DNA of 64,000 nt from Thalassospira profundimaris (lineage in GTDB: Bacteria > Pseudomonadota > Alphaproteobacteria > Rhodospirillales > Thalassospiraceae): assembly GCF_003326755.1 (NCBI RefSeq), contig NZ_JPWH01000017.1, positions 1 to 64,000 on the forward strand, given 5' to 3'. Positions 44,461-53,262 of this stretch are shown here, in pieces. The notes below the pieces were generated by a model, which saw nothing but the letters and a program-made list of their open reading frames with translations, was not told the DNA's origin and made no database searches. The stretch's first letter is position 1. Every line of letters begins with the position of its first letter. The translations under genes and the position numbers were made by a program.

Positions 44461-45636
44461 ATGTCAAACCATTATGATGTTGCTGTCATCGGTCTGGGCG
44501 CAATGGGCAGTGCCGCCATCTCATTTTTGGCGGCACGCGGGGTCCGGGTGATCGGTTTTGAAGCCGCAAGCCCGGCGCATGGGCTGGGCTCTTCGCACGG
44601 GGACAGCCGTTTGATCCGGCTGGGATATTTTGAAGACCCAAGCTATGTGCCGTTGTTACATCGCGCCTATGACAACTGGCGCACGCTGGAAAACCAGTTG
44701 CGCGAAACAATCCTGAACATCACCGGCGTTTTGCAAATTGGCCGCCCTGAGAGCGACATTGTCACCGGCACCCTGGCATCGTGTGAATTACACAATCTGC
44801 CTCATCAAACATTTAATGCTGCCGAAACGCGCAAACGATTTCCGGTTTTTGGACTACAAGATGATGAAATTGCTGTGTTAGATCCGAATGGCGGCTGGTT
44901 AAAACCCGAAGCCGCGATTTGGGGATATTTGCGCCTGGCAGCCGCCAGCGGTGCAAAACTGCATATCGGTGACAAGGTTGAGGCCATCAACCCCGATGAT
45001 AATGGCGTTAACATTACTGCAGGCGGACAAAAATACCGCGCGGCCCGGGTCATCGTTGCCACCGGTTCCTGGATTTCACAGCTTGTTCCGCACCTTGCCA
45101 GGCTGGCAAACCCGATCCGCCAGGTGGTGGCGTGGTATCGTCCGGAAAACGGCTTTGTCACCGATCCGATCCGCATGCCATCCTTTTTGCGCGATGACAC
45201 AAAGAATGGCACCTTTTTCGGCTTTCCCGAAATTGGCCCGGATGGCGTCAAAATCGGCCGCCACGCCCATTTCATGGAAAATATCGACCCTGACCACCCC
45301 AACCCGCCCGTCAATGACCGCGATTTGGCCTTGCTGGACGACTTTGCCGCCCGTCACCTGCCGGGCATGAAGGGCAGGCGGGTTAATGCCGTGACCTGTC
45401 GCTACACCATGCTGCCGGGCGAAGATTTCCTGCTCGACCATTTACCGGGTGAAAACCGGGTGATTGTGGCCTCGCCCTGTTCGGGACACGGGTTTAAATT
45501 CACCAGTGTGATTGGCGAAATTCTTGCTGACCTGGCAACACAGGGCGGAACCGATCTACCAATAGAGGCCTTTACATTTGACCGCCTGATGAAAGCAGCA
45601 AAAGCCGAAAAACCCGGCATGACCAACCCGGTTTGA
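44461..45636 (+). CDS. FAD-dependent amine oxidase of the SolA/sarcosine oxidase family
   Basis: A 391-residue flavoenzyme resembling N-methyl-L-tryptophan oxidase and monomeric sarcosine oxidase. The FAD motif VAVIGLGAMGSAAISFLAAR is at residues 7-26, GSSHGDSRLIRLGYFEDPSY follows, and VTCRYTMLPGEDFLLD (about 312) carries the Cys that binds flavin covalently in this family. PCSGHGFKFTSVIGEILADL is near the C-terminus. It would oxidatively demethylate or deaminate an N-methylated amino acid. It follows the lyase by 30 bases, so the operon substrate may be an N-methyl histidine or a breakdown product. Confidence 0.85.
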   Translation: MSNHYDVAVIGLGAMGSAAISFLAARGVRVIGFEAASPAHGLGSSHGDSRLIRLGYFEDPSYVPLLHRAYDNWRTLENQLRETILNITGVLQIGRPESDIVTGTLASCELHNLPHQTFNAAETRKRFPVFGLQDDEIAVLDPNGGWLKPEAAIWGYLRLAAASGAKLHIGDKVEAINPDDNGVNITAGGQKYRAARVIVATGSWISQLVPHLARLANPIRQVVAWYRPENGFVTDPIRMPSFLRDDTKNGTFFGFPEIGPDGVKIGRHAHFMENIDPDHPNPPVNDRDLALLDDFAARHLPGMKGRRVNAVTCRYTMLPGEDFLLDHLPGENRVIVASPCSGHGFKFTSVIGEILADLATQGGTDLPIEAFTFDRLMKAAKAEKPGMTNPV

Positions 45637-45749
45637 TAAAATATGAGAAAACGGTTGAAACCGTCATAATCCATGCCAAAACTGCATGCGTAAAAAGATG
45701 GCTTGCCTGTTGTGGGCCAAAATTCCGGCACGAGTGAAAAGAGCAGCAT

Positions 45750-46328
45750 ATGAAACGGGTTATTATCGCCATTACCGGGGCATCAGGCGTGATTTATGGT
45801 GTCCGCGCCCTGCAATTGCTGCGCGACATGCCCGATATTGAAACACATGCTGTTATTTCGCCCTCCGCCCTGCGCACCGCCAAGGCGGAACTGGATATTG
45901 ATGCCGACGAAATCCGGTCTTATGCCAATGTCGTCTATAATTACCGCGATATTGGCGCGGCGATTTCATCGGGGTCTTTTCAAACCGAAGGCATGCTGGT
46001 TGCCCCCTGTTCGATCAAAACGCTTAGCGGGATTGCCAATTGTTATAATGACGAGCTGATTGTACGGGCCGCCGATGTCTGCCTGAAGGAACGTCGCCGG
46101 GTGGTGCTGTTATTGCGCGAAACGCCCTATCACGCCGGGCATATCAACCTGATGGCCCAGGCAACCCAAAACGGGGCCATCATCATGCCGCCCGTCCCGG
46201 CCTTTTACAGCCGCCCGCAAAGCATTGACGAAATGGTGACACAAACCACCGGCCGGGCGCTGGACCTGCTGGGTATCCACTTACCTGTCGTCAAACGCTG
46301 GACGGAAGACGATACCAGCACGTCCTGA
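45750..46328 (+). CDS. UbiX/Pad1-type flavin prenyltransferase family protein
   Basis: A 192-residue flavoprotein: the N-terminal IIAITGASGVIYGVRALQLL, EGMLVAPCSIKTLSGIAN and LLLRETPYHAGHINLMAQAT are the UbiX/Pad1 signatures for FMN and prenyl phosphate binding. UbiX makes prenyl-FMN for UbiD decarboxylases, but no ubiD gene is in the window. The 113-base gap before it contains a short palindrome (45651-45664), so it may have its own promoter or belong to the preceding operon. Only a weak ribosome site is visible. Confidence 0.88.
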   Translation: MKRVIIAITGASGVIYGVRALQLLRDMPDIETHAVISPSALRTAKAELDIDADEIRSYANVVYNYRDIGAAISSGSFQTEGMLVAPCSIKTLSGIANCYNDELIVRAADVCLKERRRVVLLLRETPYHAGHINLMAQATQNGAIIMPPVPAFYSRPQSIDEMVTQTTGRALDLLGIHLPVVKRWTEDDTSTS

Positions 46329-46872
46329 CCTGATAAGCTCAACAGGTCTGCTGCGCCATAACGCAACCTTTCGTCAATTGGCAACGCCCATCGCCATTAT
46401 GACATTAATGCCCCTCCCATAAATTCTTTCATCAGCTTGCCCCCTTTGCAAAATCAGGCCCAGTTTCGCCCAAAAGCCTGTTTTGCGATTCGTATTTATG
46501 ATGCGGTTGCTCAGTCTTTTGCAAAAATTTGCCGATGCGGCAATCCTTGCGCGATTTTTCCGATTTTCCCCGTTCAATGATGCAACCATAGATATATTAT
46601 ACGTTTGGCTGCGCTACATAAGGGACAGAGCCGTTTTCGTCAAAACATCTGCCATTTGAAACACGCCATAAAACCAACCCATAGCTGTATTTTTGTCGAT
46701 TTAATAATCGTTTTATGAGACAGCACCTTGCCAACGGAAGTCGATCCCTGCCATATTCTTTCATATATGTCAGGGGGAAACGCAAGTTGTGATGCGGTCG
46801 AGTGACGCGCCTGCGGGCGGAACACACGGCCAGATCGCAAACTGGCGTTAACAACGTTTGGGAGGTCAGACG
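46329..46872. other. non-coding region upstream of the NRPS-PKS operon
   Basis: These 544 AT-rich bases contain no convincing gene. Visible elements are GACCTG/CAGGTC (46327-46348) just after the UbiX-like gene, TTGCCG-ATG-CGGCAA (46529-46543) and an imperfect palindrome around CCCTGCCATAT...ATATGTCAGGG (46746-46775). The stretch AGATATATTATAC near 46589 resembles a -10 region. It should hold the promoter of the biosynthetic genes; no terminator with a T-run was found. Confidence 0.5.
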
Positions 46873-49800
46873 TTGCATACACAAGCAAACATGTTTGCTT
46901 CGGGGACTAAACGGCAGGTAGAAGCACTCACACCGCCACAATCAAGCATCTGGCTTGACTGGGCCGAGGGTCATGATTGGGCAAATTACAATATTTGCAA
47001 CATCATCCAGTTGGAGGGTGATCTTGATATTGCTGTCCTGCATCAGGCGATTGTTCGTACAGACCGGGAAAATGACGCGCTTCGTTTGCGTTTCGGATCG
47101 CAAAACGGCGATCCTTTCCAGACTTTTGCCGATGCCTGCCGCGAAACCGATTTCAGCGTCATTGATCTGCGTTTTTCGGACGATCCGGTTCTGATTGCCA
47201 ATCAGGAGGTGGAGGAAATTCGCCAACGCCCGCTTGATACGAACAACGGGTATCATTGTCGCCACCGCCTGCTGATATTGGGCAACGGGCGGGTCTGGTG
47301 GGTTCGGGTATATCATCATCTGGTTTGTGACGGATATGCCGGCCATTTGATGGCGCATCGCGCCGCGGAAATTTATACCGCCCTTAAAGCCAACACCACC
47401 CCGCCCGCAAGTCTCTTCAGCTCATATGCCGATTTTATCAAAACCAATGCGACCTACCCCGAAACACCGGCCTTCCAGCGCGACCTTGCCTATTGGCAGG
47501 ACCGCCTGAAAGACGACCATCCCGTCACCCGGTTTTCATCCGACAAACCATTGGGAAAACTGGTTCAGGCCCGGCTGGAACAAACGCTTGATCACGCGGA
47601 AATCGCCAAACTGCTGCAAACGGCCAAGTCCTGTGGCACATCGCCAACCGCCATTGTGATGGCAACATATTGCATCGTGCTAGGACAAATTGGCGACACC
47701 AGGCACCCGACTTTCACCATGCCGCTTCTGAACCGGATGGGGCGGGCTGAACGCAATATGCCGGGAAACTTTTCCTATACCATCCCCTTCGATACCGATT
47801 TGGATAATCACAGGCAATTTTCCGGGCTGGCCCGCGATATCTTTGCCCGGACACGGCGCGATATTCGTCATATGCGTCTTGGGGCGCCGCGCATGCGGGC
47901 CGCACGGCTGGGTGCGAAAAGCCTGTCGGGGGGCGGTGCCTTTTTTATCGGTCTGGACGCGGATGACCCCCTGTCCTTTGCCGGGCTGCCGGCACGCCGG
48001 ATCAATGTTTATAACGGCCCCATCAGCGACCTGGGACTGGTCTATATGAAGCAGGCCATAACCCCGGACAGGCACGAGGCCGAAATCATCTGGCAATATG
48101 ATACCAGTTGCCACGATGTAAAATCCGCCACCCGCATCGCCGAACGTTTCCGGTGTTTTCTGTTACGTGCACTAGATAACCCGGATCAGGATATTGCCGA
48201 CATTGCGGCACCGCCCGAACACGAGCTTGCGGCGATCCGGGAATTTGAAAGCGGCCCGCGCTTTATCCGACCGGTTCCGGAACACCTGATCCCCCAGCGT
48301 ATTGATCAAGCAATTGCATCGCACCCGGAAGACATTGCCCTGATCACGGCAGAGGGGCGGGAAGTAACATTCGCAACCCTGGGGAATATGGCAAACGCCG
48401 TTGCCCGCCATTTACAGCACAGCGGGATTGCGCCGGGCGATTTTGTCGGCATGAATATTTCCCCCTGCCCGCAACAAATTGCCGCCGTCATCGGCATCCT
48501 GAAATGCGGCGCCGCCTGTGTACAACTGGATCCGTTGCACCCGGTGGCACGCAATGCGTCGATGATGAAACACCTGAAATGCCGTCAGGTTCTAAGCAAT
48601 TGCACCGGGAAATGGCACGAGACCGATGATCGCACTTTTGCGATAAACGATATTAATTCCGTTTCCGGCATTGACGGCACCATCGCATTTGAAAATATCC
48701 GCGCCGACATTTGTGGTGACGATATTGCCTTTGTCTTCCATACGTCGGGGTCAACCGGGCAGCCAAAACCGGTCCCGGTTCATCATCAATCCCTTGCCGA
48801 CAAGATCGACGTCGCCATTGAACAATTCGGTATCGGCTCTTTTGAAAATGGCGATCCGGAAAGCGTGGGGCTATTCCCGTCACCGGGATTTGATCCGTGG
48901 ATGCTGCAATTCTGTGTCGGGCTGACGCGCGGGCATCGCATGTGGCTGATGACACATGCGATCCTGAGTGACGGTCGTGAATTCTGGGGCGGTGTGGCAC
49001 GCCATCATGTCACCCATCTGATGTCGGTGCCGTCATTTTACGAAAGCGTGCTCGATGCCATTCCGGCCGACGGCAATTTCCGCCTGCGCCGGATGATTGC
49101 CGGCGGTGAAGTCGCGCAGCCAACCTTTGTCCAGCGGCTTTATGCCGTTATGGACAGGGGCGATATCTGGAACTGCTATGGCCCGACCGAGACGACCATC
49201 CATGTCGCGATGTATCCAGTTCCCAGAGATATTAAGTCCAAAAGCATCCCGCTTGGCCCGATCAACAAAGGTGCGGTTGTTCGGATCCTTGATGAAGACG
49301 GAAAACGGATGCCACTTGGCGTCCCCGGAGAGCTTTATATCGGTGGCATAGGACTTAATCGCGGTTATATCAACATGCCCAAAGTAACCGCCGAGAAATT
49401 TATCGCAGACCCGACCGGTGAGAGCGGCGAAATCTTTTATCGCACGGGCGATCTGGTGTCCTGGGGTGAAGACGGGATGCTTTATTATCACGGGCGCATG
49501 GATGAGCAAGTCAAGATCCGCGGGCAACGGATCGAGATCGGTGAAGTTGAATATCATCTTTCGCGTGTATCCGGTGTCGCGCAGGCAGCGGTATTGTATG
49601 TCAAAACCGGTCATGGCGGTGAACTGATCGGTTATCTGTTGCCAGACGGCTCCGCATCCGCGCGCCCGGATGTTGGCGCTGTACGCGGCGAACTGGCACG
49701 ACATCTGTCCGATGCAGCCCTGCCTGTACGGCTGGAATGGGTGGACACGCTGCCAATGCTGCCGTCAGGCAAGATCGACCGCAAGGCGCTTGTCGAATTT

Positions 49801-52800
49801 GCCACGCTTTCGCGGGAAAAATCCTCTGTTCCCCCGGCAGAACGGCAACCGGCACCCACCAAACCCGATCAGATGCGGTTTCATCAGATTGCCGGACAAA
49901 TCGCCAGGATCTGGCAGAATCTGATTGAAACGGACGAAATTGATTTTGACATCAATCTGTTTGACGCCGGTGCCCATTCGCTACTGGTGCCACGTGCCCA
50001 GTTTGCGCTGTCAAAACTTGCCGGACGGAACATTGCATCGGTCGAAATATTCGAGCATCCGACCATCAATTCCTTTGCCCGTCATCTTTGCAACGGCGCG
50101 CAAGCAGACGTCGACGCCACAAATCCGGAACCCGAACAGTCCCGTCAGAATAAGGCGGGCAATAATGACATCGCGGTGATCGGCATGGCAATGCGCCTGC
50201 CCGGTGCGGATGACCGCGCGGCATTCTGGTCGCTGCTGGAAAACGGTATTGACCAGATACGGGATATTGACCTTTCCCGGCTACGCGCAATGGGGGTTGA
50301 TCCCTCGATACTGGAAGATGCGGCCTTTGTCCCCCGCCACGGGATTCTGGATGATATTGACATGTTCGACCCCGCCCCGTTTTCCATGACGGCGGGCGAG
50401 ACCCTTGAAACCGATCCCCAACATCGCCTGTTGCTTGAAGTAGCCCTTGGTGCACTGGAAGACGGGTCCTGCGATCCGGCACGTGATGGACCGGTTGGTG
50501 CCTTTGTCGGGGTGGGATTTCCGACCTATCTGATCGACGCACTGGCAGATCGCCTGGATGCGCGGCCCGATGCCATCCGGTATGGCATTTCGATTGGCAA
50601 TGACAAGGATTTTGCCGCCACGCGGCTTGCCTATAAACTCAACCTGACCGGGCCTGCCATCGCCTCTGCAAGTGCATGTTCAACCGGGTTGCTCAATGTT
50701 GCACAGGCTGTTCAGGCATTGCGGTCCGGGCAATGCCGTGTTGCGCTTGCGGGGGGGGCCGCGCTGGGGATGAGCCCGGCTGGCGGATATTATTTTACCC
50801 AGGGCAGCATCGGATCGCGCAGCGGCGTTTGTCGCCCGTTTGACAGCAAGGCCGACGGCGTTGTCGGGGGCAGTGGTGCGGCGATTATCCTTTTGAAACG
50901 CCTTGAAGATGCCATTGCCGACAAGGACACCATCCATGCGGTCATTAAGGGCATCGGCCTTAGCAATGATGGCGCGGCAAAGGCAGCTTTCACCGCGCCC
51001 AGCATCGATGGCCAGGCGACGGCCATTCACGCGGCCCTGGCCGATGCACAAATCGATCCCGCCACCATTCGCTTTGTCGAGGGACATGGCACCGCAACCG
51101 CCCTTGGCGACCCGATAGAAGTCGCCGCACTCAACAGGGCCTATGCGCGATCACGGTCAACATCGTCACGCCCGGTCTGGCTTGGTTCGGTGAAGGGGAA
51201 CCTTGGCCATCTTGACAGTGCCGCCGGTGTTGTCGGCTTGATCAAGGCGATATTGGCCCTGCGCCATCGGGCCTTTCCGCCGACCTGTCATTTCAGCGAG
51301 CCCAACGCAAAACTTGGTCTGGAGCACGGACCATTTCAGATTAACAACACTGTTCAACCCCTGGCGAATGACGGCGATGAACCGTTGCGTGCAGGTATCA
51401 GCAGCTTTGGCGTAGGCGGCACCAATGTGCATGTGATCATCGAAGAAGCGCCCCGCCCCGATACATCACCCGTGGCACATACACCAAACGATAGTCCCGT
51501 GATCCTTCCATTTTCAGCAGCAAATGAGGCCGCCCTGCACAAATTGCTGGAAACAACGGCAACCTGGCTTGACCGGCACGGATCCGAAATCGCGATATCC
51601 GATGTTGCAAACAGCCTGTCGCGACGCCACGCCCATCGGTGCAGGGCCACGATTGTTGCCACCGACATCGAAACGGCCCGTGCCGCCCTGTCCAACCCGA
51701 AATTGCCCACACATCATCAGGGTGTGGTAAAACGCAATGCGCCATCCGTGACATTCCTGTTCCCCGGGCAGGGATCCCAGCGACCGGGCATGGCCGCCAG
51801 GCTTTATGCCAGCGACCCCGTATCAGCAGACCGGATCAGGCAGGCGTGCCAACAGGTCGCACGGATCGGCGGACCGGATGATCTGCTGGATTTGCTGACC
51901 ATGTCAGATACAAGCCCGGCAACATCAGCCCGTATGGCGCATACCGAAATCGCCCAGCCAGCTTTGTTTATTTATGAATTTGCACTGGCAAACTGGCTGA
52001 TCGACAATGGTATTTCGCCTGCGGCACTGGTTGGTCACAGCATTGGCGAATATGTCGCGGCCTGCCTTGGCGGGGTGATGTCATTTGATGATGCGCTGCG
52101 TCTGGTGGTGATGCGCGGCCGCCTTATGGGCCAGACCGAACCAGGGGCAATGTTTGCGCTTTCCATGACCGAAACTGCGGTGGGCGACCTGTTGTCGGCT
52201 TTTGGTCCCGATCTGTCGATGGCGGCAATCAACGGGCCGCGCCAATGTGTGGTGGCGGGCAGCACCGAATGTATCGAGGCGCTTGAAGACCATATTAAAA
52301 CCCAGGGCAATGCCGGGCGTCGCCTTGTTGTCTCGCACGCCTTTCATTCCCGCATGATGGAACCGGTTCTAAAGGCCTTCCGCAACATCGTTGCCCAAAC
52401 CCGGCTCAATGCCCCGACCCTTCCGATCCAGTCCAATCTGACCGGAAAATGGCTGTCGGCAGAAGATGCCACAAACCCCGATTACTGGGTTCAACATCTG
52501 CGCAATGCCGTGCGTTTTGCCGATAATATCAAGGGCATTCTCGCGGAAATGCCCGACACGGTCATGGTCGAATGCGGTTTTGGCAACACGGCAAGCCGCC
52601 TTGCCATGGTCAACGGCACCCAAGCGGCCAACTGTATTTCCCTACAGCCAGCCGCCGATGCGAAGGATGCGCAAAATACCTTTGAGGTCAATAACACCCC
52701 GGATCCGCTGATCAATGCAATTGCCATGCTTTGGATCAGGGGCCCAACACCGGATTGGAACCGGGTAAACCGGACCACGGATGCCCGGCGCATTCCATTG

Positions 52801-53262
52801 CCAACATATGCGTTTGACCGGCGCCGGTTCTGGCCGGAAAAAAACACAGTCCCGACATCTGGCATAACGCCGTTTGCCGCCCCGTCTGCCGAACCAAAAG
52901 GCACCTCGCCAACAGAACGGGATGTTAAAAACGCCAAAACCGAACCACACCTGCAAGCCGACATTCTTGCCGTTTGGCGCAATATGTTTGGCGACCCGGC
53001 CATTGGGGCCGACGACGATTTCTTTGAACTTGGCGGGGATTCCCTTTTGGCAGTTCGGATCGCAACACGGCTTGCCGACGTTCTGAACGCTGAAATTCCC
53101 GCCGCCGTTATGTTTGAAGGTCGCACGGTTCGGGGCGTTGTTGATCTGCTTGCCGCATTTGAAACGGATACCACAACGGTCAATGCCCCACCCGCCCGGA
53201 AAGACGACATCACACCCAATGCCGCCGAACCGCAACCGTCACGCGAAACAGGAATGCTATAA
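46873..53262 (+). CDS. hybrid NRPS-PKS megasynthase, C-A-PCP-KS-AT-ACP
   Basis: About 2129 residues. Domain order: condensation (16-448, active site HHLVCDG near 147), adenylation (473-976, HTSGSTGQPKP, NCYGPTETT, YRTGDLV), PCP (1000-1075, Ser in DAGAHSLL), ketosynthase (1096-1526, Cys in ASACSTG near 1269, EGHGTA, GNLGHL), acyltransferase (1626-1930, GHSIGEY near 1723, HAFHS typical of malonyl-CoA selection) and ACP (2026-2098, FELGGDSLL). There is no KR or DH. The A-domain specificity positions read roughly D-P-L-M-I-G-C-I-H-K, which I cannot assign. A first-position C domain suggests N-acylation of the first residue. TTG 46873 has GGGAGG 7 bases upstream; ATG 46891 is an alternative. The stop overlaps the next ATG. 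Confidence 0.9.
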   Translation: MHTQANMFASGTKRQVEALTPPQSSIWLDWAEGHDWANYNICNIIQLEGDLDIAVLHQAIVRTDRENDALRLRFGSQNGDPFQTFADACRETDFSVIDLRFSDDPVLIANQEVEEIRQRPLDTNNGYHCRHRLLILGNGRVWWVRVYHHLVCDGYAGHLMAHRAAEIYTALKANTTPPASLFSSYADFIKTNATYPETPAFQRDLAYWQDRLKDDHPVTRFSSDKPLGKLVQARLEQTLDHAEIAKLLQTAKSCGTSPTAIVMATYCIVLGQIGDTRHPTFTMPLLNRMGRAERNMPGNFSYTIPFDTDLDNHRQFSGLARDIFARTRRDIRHMRLGAPRMRAARLGAKSLSGGGAFFIGLDADDPLSFAGLPARRINVYNGPISDLGLVYMKQAITPDRHEAEIIWQYDTSCHDVKSATRIAERFRCFLLRALDNPDQDIADIAAPPEHELAAIREFESGPRFIRPVPEHLIPQRIDQAIASHPEDIALITAEGREVTFATLGNMANAVARHLQHSGIAPGDFVGMNISPCPQQIAAVIGILKCGAACVQLDPLHPVARNASMMKHLKCRQVLSNCTGKWHETDDRTFAINDINSVSGIDGTIAFENIRADICGDDIAFVFHTSGSTGQPKPVPVHHQSLADKIDVAIEQFGIGSFENGDPESVGLFPSPGFDPWMLQFCVGLTRGHRMWLMTHAILSDGREFWGGVARHHVTHLMSVPSFYESVLDAIPADGNFRLRRMIAGGEVAQPTFVQRLYAVMDRGDIWNCYGPTETTIHVAMYPVPRDIKSKSIPLGPINKGAVVRILDEDGKRMPLGVPGELYIGGIGLNRGYINMPKVTAEKFIADPTGESGEIFYRTGDLVSWGEDGMLYYHGRMDEQVKIRGQRIEIGEVEYHLSRVSGVAQAAVLYVKTGHGGELIGYLLPDGSASARPDVGAVRGELARHLSDAALPVRLEWVDTLPMLPSGKIDRKALVEFATLSREKSSVPPAERQPAPTKPDQMRFHQIAGQIARIWQNLIETDEIDFDINLFDAGAHSLLVPRAQFALSKLAGRNIASVEIFEHPTINSFARHLCNGAQADVDATNPEPEQSRQNKAGNNDIAVIGMAMRLPGADDRAAFWSLLENGIDQIRDIDLSRLRAMGVDPSILEDAAFVPRHGILDDIDMFDPAPFSMTAGETLETDPQHRLLLEVALGALEDGSCDPARDGPVGAFVGVGFPTYLIDALADRLDARPDAIRYGISIGNDKDFAATRLAYKLNLTGPAIASASACSTGLLNVAQAVQALRSGQCRVALAGGAALGMSPAGGYYFTQGSIGSRSGVCRPFDSKADGVVGGSGAAIILLKRLEDAIADKDTIHAVIKGIGLSNDGAAKAAFTAPSIDGQATAIHAALADAQIDPATIRFVEGHGTATALGDPIEVAALNRAYARSRSTSSRPVWLGSVKGNLGHLDSAAGVVGLIKAILALRHRAFPPTCHFSEPNAKLGLEHGPFQINNTVQPLANDGDEPLRAGISSFGVGGTNVHVIIEEAPRPDTSPVAHTPNDSPVILPFSAANEAALHKLLETTATWLDRHGSEIAISDVANSLSRRHAHRCRATIVATDIETARAALSNPKLPTHHQGVVKRNAPSVTFLFPGQGSQRPGMAARLYASDPVSADRIRQACQQVARIGGPDDLLDLLTMSDTSPATSARMAHTEIAQPALFIYEFALANWLIDNGISPAALVGHSIGEYVAACLGGVMSFDDALRLVVMRGRLMGQTEPGAMFALSMTETAVGDLLSAFGPDLSMAAINGPRQCVVAGSTECIEALEDHIKTQGNAGRRLVVSHAFHSRMMEPVLKAFRNIVAQTRLNAPTLPIQSNLTGKWLSAEDATNPDYWVQHLRNAVRFADNIKGILAEMPDTVMVECGFGNTASRLAMVNGTQAANCISLQPAADAKDAQNTFEVNNTPDPLINAIAMLWIRGPTPDWNRVNRTTDARRIPLPTYAFDRRRFWPEKNTVPTSGITPFAAPSAEPKGTSPTERDVKNAKTEPHLQADILAVWRNMFGDPAIGADDDFFELGGDSLLAVRIATRLADVLNAEIPAAVMFEGRTVRGVVDLLAAFETDTTTVNAPPARKDDITPNAAEPQPSRETGML

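Noticed and set aside
45651-45664. ACGGTTGAAACCGT as a terminator after the SolA-like gene.
   Set aside because: The loop would be only two bases and there is no T-run; it is at most a small palindromic site.
46374-46589. A 71-codon minus-strand open frame upstream of the NRPS-PKS operon.
   Set aside because: No ribosome site or family resemblance, and it occupies the probable promoter region.
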